Below are positions 1-10,091 of a stretch of 64,000 nucleotides of DNA, one piece after another (position 1 is the stretch's first letter; every line of letters begins with the position of its first letter). The translations under genes and the position numbers were made by a program. This DNA comes from an uncultured Armatimonadota bacterium (GTDB lineage Bacteria; Armatimonadota; Fimbriimonadia; Fimbriimonadales; Fimbriimonadaceae). The DNA is taken from NCBI GenBank assembly GCA_903927025.1, contig CAIYLG010000045.1, forward strand, positions 62,001 through 126,000, read 5' to 3'. Below the pieces are notes generated by a model. It saw nothing but the letters and a program-made list of their open reading frames with translations, was not told the origin of the DNA and searched no databases.

Positions 1-282
1 CCTTGCCTCTCCCTCAAATCGGGCGGGGTCTTGGAGCTCGACCTTCGGGTGATTTTCTTCGCCAAAGTGTTTGGCGTCGATATCGTCCCCGCCTGGAATC
101 AGCCAGCCGTCAATCAGCCCAGCGATACCATCCATATCCGCCATCGGGGGAATCAGCAGGGGAATCCCCCCTGCTTCTGCCACCGAGGCGGCATAGTTCC
201 AGTTGAGGCTCAGCTTGCCGCGAGTACGGACATTCTCAGGGTCGCGCTCGCAGTCGACAGTGATTCCGATCAGTGGCTTAAT
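1..282 (-). CDS. Class I glutamine amidotransferase-like, peptidase C26 (gamma-glutamyl-GABA hydrolase type), partial
   Basis: The minus strand reads KPLIGITVDCERDPEN, then YAASVAEAGGIPLLIPP and a GWLIPGGDDIDAKHFGEE segment. This is the usual N-terminal half of the PuuD/C26 family, which hydrolyses gamma-glutamyl amides in the cytoplasm. The catalytic Cys and His would lie beyond the left edge of the window. There is no ATG, GTG or TTG before an in-frame stop. The only codon that matches the family's start is ATT at 282-280 (CTG at 285-283 is the alternative), with GGGAGG about 8 bases upstream. The start overlaps the stop of the E2 gene by one base, so the two are probably translationally coupled in one operon. 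Family identity is firm; the substrate is not known. Confidence 0.8.
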   Translation of the reverse strand, partial: MKPLIGITVDCERDPENVRTRGKLSLNWNYAASVAEAGGIPLLIPPMADMDGIAGLIDGWLIPGGDDIDAKHFGEENHPKVELQDPARFEGEAR

Positions 283-1451
283 CAGTGCCCTCCCTCAATG
301 AAAGAAGAGATCGCCTCCACTTTGTCCTTGATCGCATTCAGGAATTCAGCCGCGCCGACTCCGTTGAGAACTCGATGATCAAAAGTGAGGGCGAGGTTGG
401 CCGTGCGCTGAATGTGAAGGTCAGACCGTTCGGGAGCGATGCTGTTGTAGGGTGCACCCAAGAACAGCGTGGCGACGGCAGGCGGGACCACAACCGGAAT
501 CGCATCGCGCAGGCCAAAGCTCTGCATGTTGGTGATGGAAATGGTGACCGCTTCGTTCGCCTGATCCTTGCCGCTGCGAGCCAAATCGATCTTCTCTCGC
601 GCCACTTCTGCGAACTGTCGCCAGTTCAAGGCATCGGCATCAGGAACAACGGCGAGCACGAGTTCGTCGCCAGGAAGGCTCACGGCAATCCCGAGCTGCA
701 CGTGCTTGTAAGTCCGCAGCGTTTCGTCCCCGATCAGTGTGGAGCGGAAGATGGGGAAGTCGGCAAGGGTTTTAGCCACTACGTAGGCAAACATCGTGAA
801 GGCGCTCGGCTTGAACGGATCGGGGTTCGCCTTGATGCGTGCACGCATGTGCTCAATGCTTTCCCAGTTGGCGGCAACACTCATCGTTCCAGGCACCACG
901 AGTTGGGAACCGCGAACGAGTCGAGAAGCCAAAACGCGCTGCTTGGGACTCACCGGTGCATCGTCGTACTTGTCCGATACCGGGGCTTTTACCGCACCGC
1001 CAGACTCCAAAAATGCATCGATGTCGGCAGGCATCAGCTTGGCCGAGCCGGCGGCCAGCTGGTTAAGCTGCTGCTCGGAGATCCCTTTCTCTTTGGCGTA
1101 GGCTCGGGTGCGGGGTGGGATATTAGAGGCGCGTCCCGTGCTGCCAGCTTCATCTGAAGTAGCCTCAGACCCTTTGGCGGCTCCGTGGACGACCATCTCT
1201 TGGACGTCTCCCTCCACTTCCATTCGGGCGACTTCTGCTCCGATGGCAAGGATGTCGTCTGGCTTGCCCAGCCACTCAACGAGGACGCCATCGTAGGGAG
1301 ACTCAACGTCCATGACGGCTTTATCCGTCTCCATCTGATAGATCGGTTCGTCGCGACGAACCTTGTCACCTGGGTGTTTGAGCACACCCACGAGGCGGGC
1401 TTCTTGAAGGCCCTCTCCAATCTGTGGAATTCGGACAGAAATGATTGCCAT
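282..1451 (-). CDS. Dihydrolipoamide acyltransferase (E2) of a 2-oxo acid dehydrogenase complex
   Basis: A 389-residue E2 that moves acyl groups from lipoyl-lysine to CoA. It has one lipoyl domain (residues 1-80, lipoyl lysine K44 in METDKAV), a peripheral-subunit-binding domain (about 108-145, PPRTRAYAKEKGI) and a catalytic domain (about 160-385). The acyltransferase motif reads FDHRVLNG: His359 is present, but the usual Asp of HRxxDG is Asn363. I start at ATG 1451 because GGGGAG lies just upstream and the lipoyl fold begins there; a longer reading frame to 1607 would run into the neighbouring gene. No E1 or E3 gene is seen in the window. Whether it serves pyruvate or branched-chain oxo acids cannot be told. 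Confidence 0.93.
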   Translation of the reverse strand: MAIISVRIPQIGEGLQEARLVGVLKHPGDKVRRDEPIYQMETDKAVMDVESPYDGVLVEWLGKPDDILAIGAEVARMEVEGDVQEMVVHGAAKGSEATSDEAGSTGRASNIPPRTRAYAKEKGISEQQLNQLAAGSAKLMPADIDAFLESGGAVKAPVSDKYDDAPVSPKQRVLASRLVRGSQLVVPGTMSVAANWESIEHMRARIKANPDPFKPSAFTMFAYVVAKTLADFPIFRSTLIGDETLRTYKHVQLGIAVSLPGDELVLAVVPDADALNWRQFAEVAREKIDLARSGKDQANEAVTISITNMQSFGLRDAIPVVVPPAVATLFLGAPYNSIAPERSDLHIQRTANLALTFDHRVLNGVGAAEFLNAIKDKVEAISSFIEGGH

Positions 1452-1533
1452 GTTGTTCTCCCCGCGACCTTGCGAGTACCAAAAGTTTGGCACACCTGCT
1501 GCACCGTCGCAGGGGAGAATTGAATAAGGTCGC

Positions 1534-1833
1534 TTAACCCTTTGGCTTCTTGTGGCCCTTTGCGAAAGCCTCTCGCGCTTTTGCCCGGACCTTGGCATTG
1601 TTTGCATCGCGAACGCGATTGAATTCGGCCTGGTTTCGATTGCCCTGGCTATCCGGTCGGTGAGGGCTTACCTTGTGGCGCTTACTGAACGCCTTTCGTG
1701 CCCTTGCCTCAGCCTTGGCATTGTTCTCACGGCGAACGCGATTGAAATCTGCCTGCCGGTCCTGAGCGATGGCGGACTGGGCAACGATGATCGACAGCGA
1801 TGCTGCCACAAGGATAAGGATCTGCTTCTTCAT
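1534..1833 (-). CDS. Small exported basic protein with internal duplication
   Basis: About 99 residues with an N-terminal signal peptide (ILILVAASLSIIVAQSAIAQ). The mature part is two copies of a ~28-residue unit, QADFNRVRRENNAKAEARAR and QAEFNRVRDANNAKVRAKAR, each followed by KAFSKRH or EAFAKGH and joined by a short HRPDSQGNRN linker. The units are very rich in Arg, Lys and Ala and probably helical. I recognise no family. ATG 1833 has no clear ribosome binding site; GTG 1842 is in frame as an alternative. It shares its size, signal peptide and basic character with the next gene upstream (1907-2110). Export is well supported, function unknown. Confidence 0.72.
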   Translation of the reverse strand: MKKQILILVAASLSIIVAQSAIAQDRQADFNRVRRENNAKAEARARKAFSKRHKVSPHRPDSQGNRNQAEFNRVRDANNAKVRAKAREAFAKGHKKPKG

Positions 1834-1837
1834 TTGT

Positions 1838-1889
1838 TTCACAAAACAAATAGGGGCCGCGTCTCGTTGACCGAGACACAGCCCCTATT
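1838..1889 (-). terminator. Intrinsic terminator of the 1907-2110 gene
   Basis: Read on the minus strand, AATAGGGGC pairs with GCCCCTATT (1881-1889 with 1849-1857), with an inner GTCTCG/CGAGAC stem, followed by TTTGTTTTG. It lies directly below the stop of the Lys/Ala-rich gene and just above the start of the duplicated small protein, so the latter may need its own promoter or depend on read-through. Confidence 0.75.
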
Positions 1890-1906
1890 CAACACTTGGA
1901 GATTAC

Positions 1907-2110
1907 CTAGGCCTTCTTGGCAGGCTTCTTACCGGCTGGCTTCTTAGCAGCAGCCTTTGGAGCGGCAACCTTCTTGGTCACCTTGGTGGTCTTGGCTGCA
2001 GCCTTGACGGCTGGCTTCTTCGAGGTGGGCTTCTTAGCCTGTGCATCGGCGGCAGTAACGAGAACCAACGGCAGAGCAGCCGCAATTGCGAGAGCAAGAA
2101 CTTTCTTCAT
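1907..2110 (-). CDS. Small exported Lys/Ala/Pro-rich protein
   Basis: A 67-residue protein with a signal peptide (KKVLALAIAAALPLVLVTAADAQA). The mature tail has PTSKKP, PKAAAKKPAGKK and PAKKA repeats, resembling the low-complexity tails of bacterial histone H1-like proteins, but the signal peptide argues for export rather than DNA binding in the cytoplasm. A polycation of this kind could bind envelope polymers or extracellular nucleic acid; that is inference. A clear terminator follows at 1838-1889. The 14-bp palindrome CCTGCTTAAGCAGG (2133-2146) lies in the leader. Confidence 0.7.
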   Translation of the reverse strand: MKKVLALAIAAALPLVLVTAADAQAKKPTSKKPAVKAAAKTTKVTKKVAAPKAAAKKPAGKKPAKKA

Positions 2111-2203
2111 GATTAAATCCGTAAATCGGCCACCTGCTTAAGCAGGACGACTTCCGAAAAATGATACTGCGACGATAGGGGGCCTGCCGCCTGTAAGTTC
2201 CAC

Positions 2204-5200
2204 CTATTTGGAGACGAACTTAGTGCATTCGTCAATGAGGTCCCTAAACTGTTGTTCGAGTCGGTCAAGGTGCCTGTAAGACTGATTTTGTTCGGCGAGC
2301 TCTTCGACTTCCTGGCACAGTTCACTGAACTGAATCGCCCCGATGGACCGACTGCTGCCGCATAGCGTGTGAGCAAGACGAATGGCGGATTGGAAAGATT
2401 GGGTTCGCAGCGAGTCAAGCAGGGAGTCCATCAGATCCGGAGTGTTGTGAAGATACACATTGAGGATGTCTCTCTCGAATTCTTCGTTGCTCTCGGACAG
2501 GTCGTGCAGATAGTCCCAGTTGATTTTGCTGGCGGAGCGAGCGTCTGCAGCCAGAAGGTCCATCAGCTTTGAGAGCAGCTCCGGCGGCCGAACCGGTTTG
2601 CTCAAATATTCGTCCATTCCTGCTTCGATACAGCGTTCTCGGTCACCCTGCATCGCGTGCGCCGTCATCGCAAGAATCGCTGGTCCGTGATCAGGAGCAT
2701 AGTGCGCTCGAATCCGCCTGGTAGCCTCCAGACCGTCCATTTCCGGCATTTGGACGTCCATGAGAATGATCTCGTACTCATTCTTGGCAACCATATCCAC
2801 CGCGATTTTTCCGTTATCCGCCGTGTCGATGTTGAAGCCCATTTTCTCCAGCTGGTGAATAGCAACGGTTTGGTTGATCGGGTTGTCTTCCACGAGAAGC
2901 AGTCGCCTTCCGGCAAACACCTGCATCTTGACGAGGTTGTCTGGATCGACAACTGGCTTTGTGAGAAGCACGCTTTCAAGGCCAATACGGGTAAGTGGGA
3001 GGATGATCACGCCATCAAATCCGGTAGGGGCGGTGGTAACCGTGCGAGAAACCAAGATAAGGTTTCCTCGGGAGTTGGCCATCGCTTTCTGGATACCGAC
3101 CCATGATGTGGGTGTAGTGGAGGGTCCGGCCAGAACGGAATCGTAGACTCCTCCGGCAATTCTGTCCACGACTTCGGCAGGGGAACGCGCCGTTTCTACT
3201 TTGGCGCCCAAAGACACCAGACGGTTCTGAATCCCGGCGATCATCGACTCATCTTGGGATAGCAGAAGGGCGCGGTGGCCTTCGAGAGGACGATGAACTG
3301 GCTGGAGGTCGCTTCGCTCCAACGGTAGGATGACGTCGAATCTGCTTCCCATCCCAACCGTGCTCGACAGCGCCACGCTTCCGCCCATGAGGTCGGCGAG
3401 CTGCTTGACGATTGCCAGTCCTAGTCCGGTGCCGCCGTACCGCCGGGTCGTCGATCCGTCAGCCTGCGTGAAGCTGTCAAAAATGGCCTGATGCCTTGAA
3501 GGAGGTATTCCGAGGCCGGTGTCCTCCACCCACATCTGCACGCCACCCTCGCTCGTCCTGAGGCCCATCGTGATGGTGCCGTGAGGGGTGAACTTGAGTG
3601 CATTGCTGACCAGGTTCATCATGATCTGGCGAACTCGAATAAGGTCTCCCCAATAACGAACGGGCTGATTCCAATCTGCATCGACCACGATTTCGATGTT
3701 CTTTTCGCCGCAGGGGCGAAGAAACATGGACACGACTTCTTCGATAACGCCGAGCACGTCCATCTCGGCGACATCCAGATCCATCTTTCCAGCCTCGATC
3801 TTGGAGAAGTCGAGGATATCGTTGAGGATGGTCATCAGCCCGTCGGCGCTGCTGCGGATAGTCAGAACGTGATCCCGCTGTTCTGATGTCATATCCGTAT
3901 CAAGCAGCAGATCGACCATGCCGCTGACGCCGTTCATAGGAGTACGGATTTCGTGGCTCATGTTGGCCAAGAATTCGGATTTTAGGCGAGATGCCTCTAG
4001 TGCCTGTTCACGTGCCCGGAGGATAGACTCCTCTGCCAAATGTTGCTCGGTACTATCTTGGACAACGCCAACAAGTCTGGCAGGTGAGCCGTCGGTATCT
4101 CGGATGAGGCGCGCTGAAGTGACAATGTGTCGGATCTCTCCATCCGCGCGGATGATTCGACGCTTTGCTCTGTAGGGTTCGCCAGTCTCGGTGGCGTTTT
4201 CAATGCTGAGGAGCAACACTCCGCGATCTTCCGGGTGAACAAGGTCCATTACCTGCTCAGGGGTCGGATTTGGACCCTTGGGATCCAGCCCGTAGATCTC
4301 AAAGGTCTGAGCCGACCATTGGATCTGGTGGTTCTTTAAGTCTAATTCCCACATTCCGAGGCTTGCAATATCCACCGCCTCGAGCAGTTTCGCTTCGCTT
4401 TCTCGTAGTGCCTGCTCACTCAGTTTGCGTGCCGTAATATCTTTGTGGCTTCCGACAATCCGCTTTGGCTCGCCCTGCTGGTAGATGGCCACGCCGCGGC
4501 TGAGAATCCAGATCCAAGAGCCATCCTTATGCCTAAGCCGAAACTCGACCTCGTGCCTCTCGTTGGGCCTACTGTTGAAACCCGCCTGATACCGTCGCAC
4601 CGCGATGAGGTCCTCAGGATGAATCCGGTCTGTCCATGTCGTTCTTTCGTTGGGTAGTTCGTCATCAGTGAAGCCCAACATCTCCTTCCAGCGGGGAGAG
4701 TAGTAGTACTCATTGCGGACAAGGTCGATTTCCCAAATCCCGTCGAGAGAGCTGCGCACGGCAAGCTGGAACCTCTCTTCGCTTCGGGCAAGCTCAATCT
4801 GAGCCTCGCGCTCCTTGGTCACATCGATTCCAATGCCAAGGATGCATTCGACGTTTCCGTCGGCGTCCAAAATCGTGGATGCAGAGCCGTCAATCACGAC
4901 GCGAGTGCCGTCCTTGCGGAGCCACACTGTTTCGCTGGGAGCAAATCCCTTTGAATCAATCAATCGCCGGAAAGAGAGGCGCGAACGATCGTGAAGATCG
5001 TTTGGGATCAGGGTTTCGCGGAATGGACGGCCAACGAGTTCGGCTTCAGAATAACCCGACGCCGCTTCGCAGGCACGGTTGGCTCGGATGATGGTTCCGG
5101 TCGGGTCAACAACGATGATGACGCAGGCAGAGCGTTCAAAAAGCACGCGCGAAAGGACCAGGTCTGAGTTGTACAGACTCTCTGGTTGCGGCGGCTTCGC

Positions 5201-5224
5201 ATCGCTAGGGGGTAGTTCGGCCAT
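2204..5224 (-). CDS. Hybrid sensor histidine kinase with PAS, receiver and HPt domains
   Basis: A 1006-residue soluble kinase. Order: PAS 1 (about 25-140), PAS/PAC 2 (150-265), PAS/PAC 3 (275-395), HisKA dimerisation domain with phospho-His424 ([12 protein letters not shown]), HATPase (about 525-635; N-box [10 protein letters not shown]-boxes DTGLGIPP and GGTGLGLAI), a degenerate receiver (about 650-760), an intact receiver (about 772-890, phospho-Asp823 in [11 protein letters not shown]) and a C-terminal HPt domain (His952 in AHTLCGSS). The first receiver has Gly where the phospho-acceptor Asp should be (VLAGPST), so it is probably structural. No membrane segment is seen, so it senses a cytoplasmic signal through its PAS domains. 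No cognate response regulator lies beside it. It is divergent from proS. Confidence 0.95.
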   Translation of the reverse strand: MAELPPSDAKPPQPESLYNSDLVLSRVLFERSACVIIVVDPTGTIIRANRACEAASGYSEAELVGRPFRETLIPNDLHDRSRLSFRRLIDSKGFAPSETVWLRKDGTRVVIDGSASTILDADGNVECILGIGIDVTKEREAQIELARSEERFQLAVRSSLDGIWEIDLVRNEYYYSPRWKEMLGFTDDELPNERTTWTDRIHPEDLIAVRRYQAGFNSRPNERHEVEFRLRHKDGSWIWILSRGVAIYQQGEPKRIVGSHKDITARKLSEQALRESEAKLLEAVDIASLGMWELDLKNHQIQWSAQTFEIYGLDPKGPNPTPEQVMDLVHPEDRGVLLLSIENATETGEPYRAKRRIIRADGEIRHIVTSARLIRDTDGSPARLVGVVQDSTEQHLAEESILRAREQALEASRLKSEFLANMSHEIRTPMNGVSGMVDLLLDTDMTSEQRDHVLTIRSSADGLMTILNDILDFSKIEAGKMDLDVAEMDVLGVIEEVVSMFLRPCGEKNIEIVVDADWNQPVRYWGDLIRVRQIMMNLVSNALKFTPHGTITMGLRTSEGGVQMWVEDTGLGIPPSRHQAIFDSFTQADGSTTRRYGGTGLGLAIVKQLADLMGGSVALSSTVGMGSRFDVILPLERSDLQPVHRPLEGHRALLLSQDESMIAGIQNRLVSLGAKVETARSPAEVVDRIAGGVYDSVLAGPSTTPTSWVGIQKAMANSRGNLILVSRTVTTAPTGFDGVIILPLTRIGLESVLLTKPVVDPDNLVKMQVFAGRRLLLVEDNPINQTVAIHQLEKMGFNIDTADNGKIAVDMVAKNEYEIILMDVQMPEMDGLEATRRIRAHYAPDHGPAILAMTAHAMQGDRERCIEAGMDEYLSKPVRPPELLSKLMDLLAADARSASKINWDYLHDLSESNEEFERDILNVYLHNTPDLMDSLLDSLRTQSFQSAIRLAHTLCGSSRSIGAIQFSELCQEVEELAEQNQSYRHLDRLEQQFRDLIDECTKFVSK

Positions 5225-5370
5225 TGAACAGCGGCACCGGTTTTAGTTTGGAGCGCTCCCCGTTCCACACCTGATGTTGGAAACGTAAGTTCGCTGTGTC
5301 GGCAAGTCTATCACTTCTTGGAACCACGGTTCAGTCACGGTTATCCGGTCACGTGTGTCAAACTCTCCAG

Positions 5371-6873
5371 GTGAGCAGCAACCTAGGGATTACCTCCCGA
5401 GAAACCAACTATAGCGAGTGGTACAACGAACTCGTTCTCAAAGCTGACCTGGCCGACCATTCTGCCGTTCGTGGCTGCATGGTCATCAAGCCGCACGGCT
5501 ACGCGCTTTGGGAACTCATGCAGAGAGCGTTGGACGACATGTTCAAGGCAACCGGCCATGTGAACGCCTACTTCCCGCTGTTCATCCCGCGTTCGTTCAT
5601 GGAAAAGGAAGCCGAGCACGTCGAGGGCTTCGCCAAAGAGTGCGCCGTTGTCACTCACCACCGTCTCAAGGCAAATCCGAACGGGCCTGGCCTGATTCCA
5701 GATCCTGACGCCAAGCTTGAAGAAGAGCTGATCGTGCGTCCCACCAGTGAAACGGTGATTTGGAACACGTACAGCAAGTGGATTCAGAGCTATCGCGATT
5801 TGCCGCTGTTGATCAATCAGTGGGCGAACGTGGTGCGTTGGGAGATGCGCACTCGGCTGTTCCTGAGGACCTCAGAGTTCCTTTGGCAGGAAGGCCACAC
5901 CGCCCATGAGACTTACGAAGAGGCAGAGGAAGAGGCACTGACGATCCTGAACGAGTGCTATGCCAGGTTCTGCGAGGAGTGGATGGCCACACCGGTTCTA
6001 AAGGGAATCAAGAGCAAAAACGAGCAGTTCCCAGGTGCCGATCACACCTACTGCATCGAAGCCCTCACCCAAGATCTCCGAGTGATCCAGGCTGGAACAT
6101 CTCATCACCTCGGTCAGAATTTCGCCAAGGCGTTCGACACCAAGTTTGTGGATCGAGACAACACCCTGAAGTACGTCTACGCGACGTCGTGGGGAGTCTC
6201 CACGCGACTCGTCGGAACCCTCATCATGGTTCACTCCGACGACAAAGGATTTGTCTGCCCTCCGAAGCTTGCGCCATTCCAGGTGGTTATCGTTCCTATG
6301 GGAAGGGACGAGGAAACTCGGGCGAAAACGGTTGGAGCATCGGAAGAATTTGCTGCACAGCTGAAGGCCAAAGGCATTCGAGTGAAGGTCGACAAGCGAG
6401 AGAAGGAAAGCCCTGGCTTCAAGTACAACTACTGGGAGCTCCGCGGTGTGCCGGTTCGAATCGAACTAGGCCCACGAGATCTCGATTCGGGTGCGCTTCC
6501 GATTTCTCGCCGCGATACCGGCGAGAAGACGACTGTCGCCCTTGCTGAAGTAGTCGCTCACTGCGAAATGCTGATGACGGACATTCAGTCCGCTCTGCTT
6601 GCCAGAGCAACGGCGTTCAGAGATGCAAACACCAAGCGAGTGGATACTTGGGCAGAGTTTGAGGCGGCTTTCTCCGGTGAGGGCGGAGCAGGATTCGTGG
6701 TCGCCCACTGGGATGGCACACCTGAAACCGAAGAGCTGATCGCAGAGAAGACCAAGGCAACGATTCGCTGCATTCCCTTGGAGCCGCTGCTGCCCTCCGA
6801 CAATGAGCCGGGCGTCTGCATCCTCACGGGCAAGCCAAGCGCCCGTCGGGTTGTGTTCGGCAAAGCCTACTAG
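5371..6873 (+). CDS. proS: Prolyl-tRNA synthetase (archaeal/eukaryotic type)
   Basis: Class II synthetase charging tRNA-Pro. The N-terminal [19 protein letters not shown] and [16 protein letters not shown], the motif 2 region [24 protein letters not shown] and the absence of the bacterial editing insertion place it in the short type-3 ProRS group found in archaea, eukaryotes and some bacteria. A C-terminal extension of about 80 residues follows the anticodon-binding domain ([12 protein letters not shown]). I chose GTG 5371 because the family begins close to this point (500 residues); the open frame extends to GTG 5296 without obvious homology. The upstream ribosome site is weak. The 3' end overlaps the convergent MFS gene by four bases. 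Confidence 0.93.
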   Translation: MSSNLGITSRETNYSEWYNELVLKADLADHSAVRGCMVIKPHGYALWELMQRALDDMFKATGHVNAYFPLFIPRSFMEKEAEHVEGFAKECAVVTHHRLKANPNGPGLIPDPDAKLEEELIVRPTSETVIWNTYSKWIQSYRDLPLLINQWANVVRWEMRTRLFLRTSEFLWQEGHTAHETYEEAEEEALTILNECYARFCEEWMATPVLKGIKSKNEQFPGADHTYCIEALTQDLRVIQAGTSHHLGQNFAKAFDTKFVDRDNTLKYVYATSWGVSTRLVGTLIMVHSDDKGFVCPPKLAPFQVVIVPMGRDEETRAKTVGASEEFAAQLKAKGIRVKVDKREKESPGFKYNYWELRGVPVRIELGPRDLDSGALPISRRDTGEKTTVALAEVVAHCEMLMTDIQSALLARATAFRDANTKRVDTWAEFEAAFSGEGGAGFVVAHWDGTPETEELIAEKTKATIRCIPLEPLLPSDNEPGVCILTGKPSARRVVFGKAY

Positions 6874-8147
6874 GCCGCCGCACCAGGCAGCTCGCCGTCT
6901 CCTTGGAGGGTGAGCTGCTTGGGAACCAGCGCGAAAATTGGAATCATAAACGCATAGACCAGCGCCGTTGCCCAAGCGCAGGGTGCAAAGCTGTGGAAGT
7001 AGCCGAACAGCCTTGCACCCGCAACGTCTCCTAGCTGTCCGCTCAGCACCCACGCACTTGCCCCCAGCATCATCACGGTGCCCTGGAGCCCTGGAGGGCA
7101 GGCTTTGATGAGCAGATCAAAGTAGCCAGCGGTTGCAAGCCCGCCCATCAGTCCCATCGGAACCGCCGCAATCATTGCCGTGTTGGCGTCCTTCACAAGA
7201 AGCAGCGGAAGGATTTGGGGAACGGCAATTACTGTGCAGACCCATAGCAACGGTGGCAACCTGAATTTGGTGCAGAGATAGCCATATAGCAGATACGTAG
7301 GGATGAAGCAACCGCTGAAGATCGCGTTGAACTTGCCGAAGTCTTTGGGGCCGCCATGAAGCGTGTCGCTAAGGTAGTACTGGATCGGTGTCCCGACTCC
7401 GGGCGTGAAGTTCCATAGAAACAAGAGTGCCACCACTGGGTACAGCGCCTTTGTTTTTGCCAGAATTGAAACGTCGGCCAGAAGGTTCCTCTTCATCACA
7501 GCAGCATCCTCTGCGGCATCGTAAACCTCTCTAGGGCGCCAGAGGCAGAAGAGGAAAACGCCAAGGGAGATGGCGCCCGCCAGCATGAGCACGTTTTGAA
7601 ACCTCATCTGTTCCGCCAAATCTCCCGCGATCAGACTCACGAACAGCACCGGGACTCCGGCCGCGGCCTGCCAAACGGCTGACAGCCGCCCGGTCATGCG
7701 ATGCTCTTGTCCGATCACTGAAGTCAAGCTCTGTGTCGCCGCGCCAAGGAACTGAGCGACGATAGCAGAGATGATGTAGAGAATAGCCAGGCTGATGAAC
7801 GATGCGGAAACAAGCGACGTGGCGAAAAGAAAGAACGTGCTTATTCCCGAAAACAGCAGAAGCATGCCCTGGTCTCGAAGCCGAAATGGGCTCCAACGAT
7901 CACGGACGAATCCAAACAGAAATCCTAGGTAGGCGGGGAAGTGAACGTAGAAAAGGAAACCTGCCGTCGCCTCTGGCTTTAGGTGCAGGGTGTCCTTTAG
8001 GAAGTACTTCGCACTGGTTCCCCAGATGCTGATGAAGGGGATCACCAGGAACAGAAAACCAATGTAGGCGTATATTTTGAGCCGCTGATCTGGCGATGTT
8101 GGCACGATGGATGTTCTCGATTCGAGCGACTCAGCATCTGCGGGCAT
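6870..8147 (-). CDS. Major facilitator superfamily transporter
   Basis: A 425-residue polytopic membrane protein with about 12 predicted helices. After TM2 it has [15 protein letters not shown], which resembles MFS motif A and is also reminiscent of the folate-biopterin transporter branch (GxxxDxxP). The central loop (about residues 205-225, [16 protein letters not shown]) divides two six-helix halves. Substrate unknown. It is a single gene, convergent with proS and overlapping its stop by four bases (a CTAG sequence serves both stops), and divergent from the glycosidase gene. Confidence 0.85.
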   Translation of the reverse strand: MPADAESLESRTSIVPTSPDQRLKIYAYIGFLFLVIPFISIWGTSAKYFLKDTLHLKPEATAGFLFYVHFPAYLGFLFGFVRDRWSPFRLRDQGMLLLFSGISTFFLFATSLVSASFISLAILYIISAIVAQFLGAATQSLTSVIGQEHRMTGRLSAVWQAAAGVPVLFVSLIAGDLAEQMRFQNVLMLAGAISLGVFLFCLWRPREVYDAAEDAAVMKRNLLADVSILAKTKALYPVVALLFLWNFTPGVGTPIQYYLSDTLHGGPKDFGKFNAIFSGCFIPTYLLYGYLCTKFRLPPLLWVCTVIAVPQILPLLLVKDANTAMIAAVPMGLMGGLATAGYFDLLIKACPPGLQGTVMMLGASAWVLSGQLGDVAGARLFGYFHSFAPCAWATALVYAFMIPIFALVPKQLTLQGDGELPGAAA

Positions 8148-8245
8148 GCGAGATTATATGGCAATCCCCGCTCAATGGGGATGCGATCGTTCAATAACTG
8201 ATTTAGAGCGGTTGGGGGAGCCAGCCAACGGGTAAAACCTCGGGG

Positions 8246-10060
8246 ATGTTTTTGCTTTCTGCGGTGGTGCTTGTATGTCAGGCACAAAGCGCAACTAGCC
8301 CGGTTAAACCGATTCCGACACCACCGGCTCCGATTCACGTCAAGCCAAGATTCGAGCTTGATGCACCCTTACCCACGGTTCCAGGCGTGATGATCGACTC
8401 CTATGCAAACGGAGCTGGATTCGCCCAACAGCTTGCCCGCTCATATAGCCTCCAGGGGCGAATCATGTGGGTCGATGGCACCGCAAATATTGAGCGGGTG
8501 AACACTGAAGCGAAGATCGTTCAGCTCGTCCATGAACTCCGTGATGTCGGATTCAACACCATCGTTTTTGACGTCAAGCCGATATCAGGTCAGGTCCTCT
8601 ACAAAAGTGCGATCGCACCCAAGATCCAAGAGTGGAAGGGAAGACTGCTTCCTCTCGATTTTGATCCCCTTGCGGTCATGGCGCGTGAAGCAAAGAGTGC
8701 CAACCTCAACCTCTACGTCAGCCTGAATGCGTTTAGCGAGGGCCACAAACTGTTTGGCGCAGGGCCGGGGTTTGCCAAGAAGGATTGGCAATCCATCTGC
8801 TACGAGCCAAAGCCGTTTGTCCAGCTAGACGACGGAGACAAATTCCCGCTGTCGGTCACGATGGGGAAGATTCAGACCGGTATGGTGACGGTATTCAGCT
8901 CAGCTGCTGATATTCCTAAGACAGAACTGGATAGTGTCGGAGTACTCGTGGGACCAGATGGTCGCATGGAGAACATGTTCGACTCCTCAGTTCTGGGACT
9001 CGGGCTTTCGCCCCTGCCCAAGAATTCCTACGTTCTTTATGGGACTGGCGAGGCGGCAACCTATCTGCGGCACAACTACAAGGTGCAGGCAGATGCTCAC
9101 TACGACACCGATGCTGAGTTCGTTCTGAGTTCCGATCCTCGAGAGACTCAGTATCCGCTGATGATGAATCCGAACAACTTGGACCTTCAGCGCTATGAGA
9201 TGTCCATAGCCCAGGAGGTTCTGCGGAACTACCCCATCGACGGAATCATCTACGATGACCGCCTCCGTTACGAGGGTATCAATGCGGATTTCAGTGACCT
9301 CAGCCGGGAACTGTTCGAGCATCGCGTCGGCAAGAAGCTAACTTGGCCGGATGACGTGTTCAAATACACCTACAGTCGAACTCTTCAGAAGGGAATTCAA
9401 CCTGGGCCCTACTACGATGCATGGATGACATGGAGGGCGGAAGTGCTCCATGAGTATCTTGAGAAGGTGCGCCATGCAGTCAAAGAGGCAAAGCCCACCG
9501 CTCAGCTTGGACTCTATGTGGGGTCTTGGTACGGAGACTATCCAGCACTCGGCAACAACTACGCCTCGACTCAGACGCAGGCTGGATTCTGGTTCTCAAC
9601 TCCAGGCTATGCAAAAGCGGGCAACTCTGGTTTGCTCGACTTCCTCATCTCTGGCTGCTACTATCCCACCCCAACCATTTACGATGCGATGGGTCGCGGA
9701 ATCGGAATTGGTTATTCGATTGAGGGTGCGGGAATGCTTACGAACCGGCTCGTGAGGGACGAATGCTGGACCTACGCAGGAATTGATCCAGATGATTACA
9801 AGGACAACCCGGTGGGACTCACCAATGCGCTTCAGGCGGCTTGTGCATCGACGCAGGGAGTGATGGTGTTTGACCTATCACACGGTGTCGAGGCTTTGTG
9901 GCCCGTATTTGCAAAGGCGTTCTCTCAATATCGCCGCCCACCCCACCGAAGCAGTCAGGCTCTGGCGAACGTGAGACGTCAGCGTTTCCTGAAGGACAAG
10001 GCAGGAAAGGCAGATCCGCCAATAATAATCGCTGCTGGCAGCACAGGAATTGGCCAGTAA
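8246..10060 (+). CDS. Exported glycosyl hydrolase-like 10 (GHL10/DUF187) protein
   Basis: 604 residues with a short signal peptide (MFLLSAVVLVCQAQS) and a proline-rich spacer. The core is a TIM-barrel of the GHL10/DUF187 type: LQGRIMWVDGTANIE, ELRDVGFNTIVFDVKPISGQVLYKS at the first strands, LNLYVSLNAFSEG, and NYPIDGIIYDDRLRYEG with the acidic residues expected near the active site. Proteins of this group are believed to cleave envelope or extracellular polysaccharide, but few have been assayed. The enzyme should act outside the cytoplasmic membrane. The C-terminus (RRQRFLKDKAGKADPP) is basic and low in complexity. Carbonic anhydrase follows after 31 bases. Confidence 0.85.
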   Translation: MFLLSAVVLVCQAQSATSPVKPIPTPPAPIHVKPRFELDAPLPTVPGVMIDSYANGAGFAQQLARSYSLQGRIMWVDGTANIERVNTEAKIVQLVHELRDVGFNTIVFDVKPISGQVLYKSAIAPKIQEWKGRLLPLDFDPLAVMAREAKSANLNLYVSLNAFSEGHKLFGAGPGFAKKDWQSICYEPKPFVQLDDGDKFPLSVTMGKIQTGMVTVFSSAADIPKTELDSVGVLVGPDGRMENMFDSSVLGLGLSPLPKNSYVLYGTGEAATYLRHNYKVQADAHYDTDAEFVLSSDPRETQYPLMMNPNNLDLQRYEMSIAQEVLRNYPIDGIIYDDRLRYEGINADFSDLSRELFEHRVGKKLTWPDDVFKYTYSRTLQKGIQPGPYYDAWMTWRAEVLHEYLEKVRHAVKEAKPTAQLGLYVGSWYGDYPALGNNYASTQTQAGFWFSTPGYAKAGNSGLLDFLISGCYYPTPTIYDAMGRGIGIGYSIEGAGMLTNRLVRDECWTYAGIDPDDYKDNPVGLTNALQAACASTQGVMVFDLSHGVEALWPVFAKAFSQYRRPPHRSSQALANVRRQRFLKDKAGKADPPIIIAAGSTGIGQ

Positions 10061-10091
10061 TCTCACTGGCTCGGTATCTTTACAGGGAAAT

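Noticed and set aside
285-1157. Long plus-strand ORF of 290 codons opposite the E2 gene
   Set aside because: It is antisense to a clear E2 gene and its translation is a shadow with no recognisable domains.
2133-2146. Palindrome CCTGCTTAAGCAGG as a terminator of the histidine kinase gene
   Set aside because: No T-run follows on the minus strand and the loop is only four bases; it may be chance or a leader feature.
5955-6548. 197-codon plus-strand ORF inside proS
   Set aside because: An out-of-frame shadow of a well-supported synthetase.
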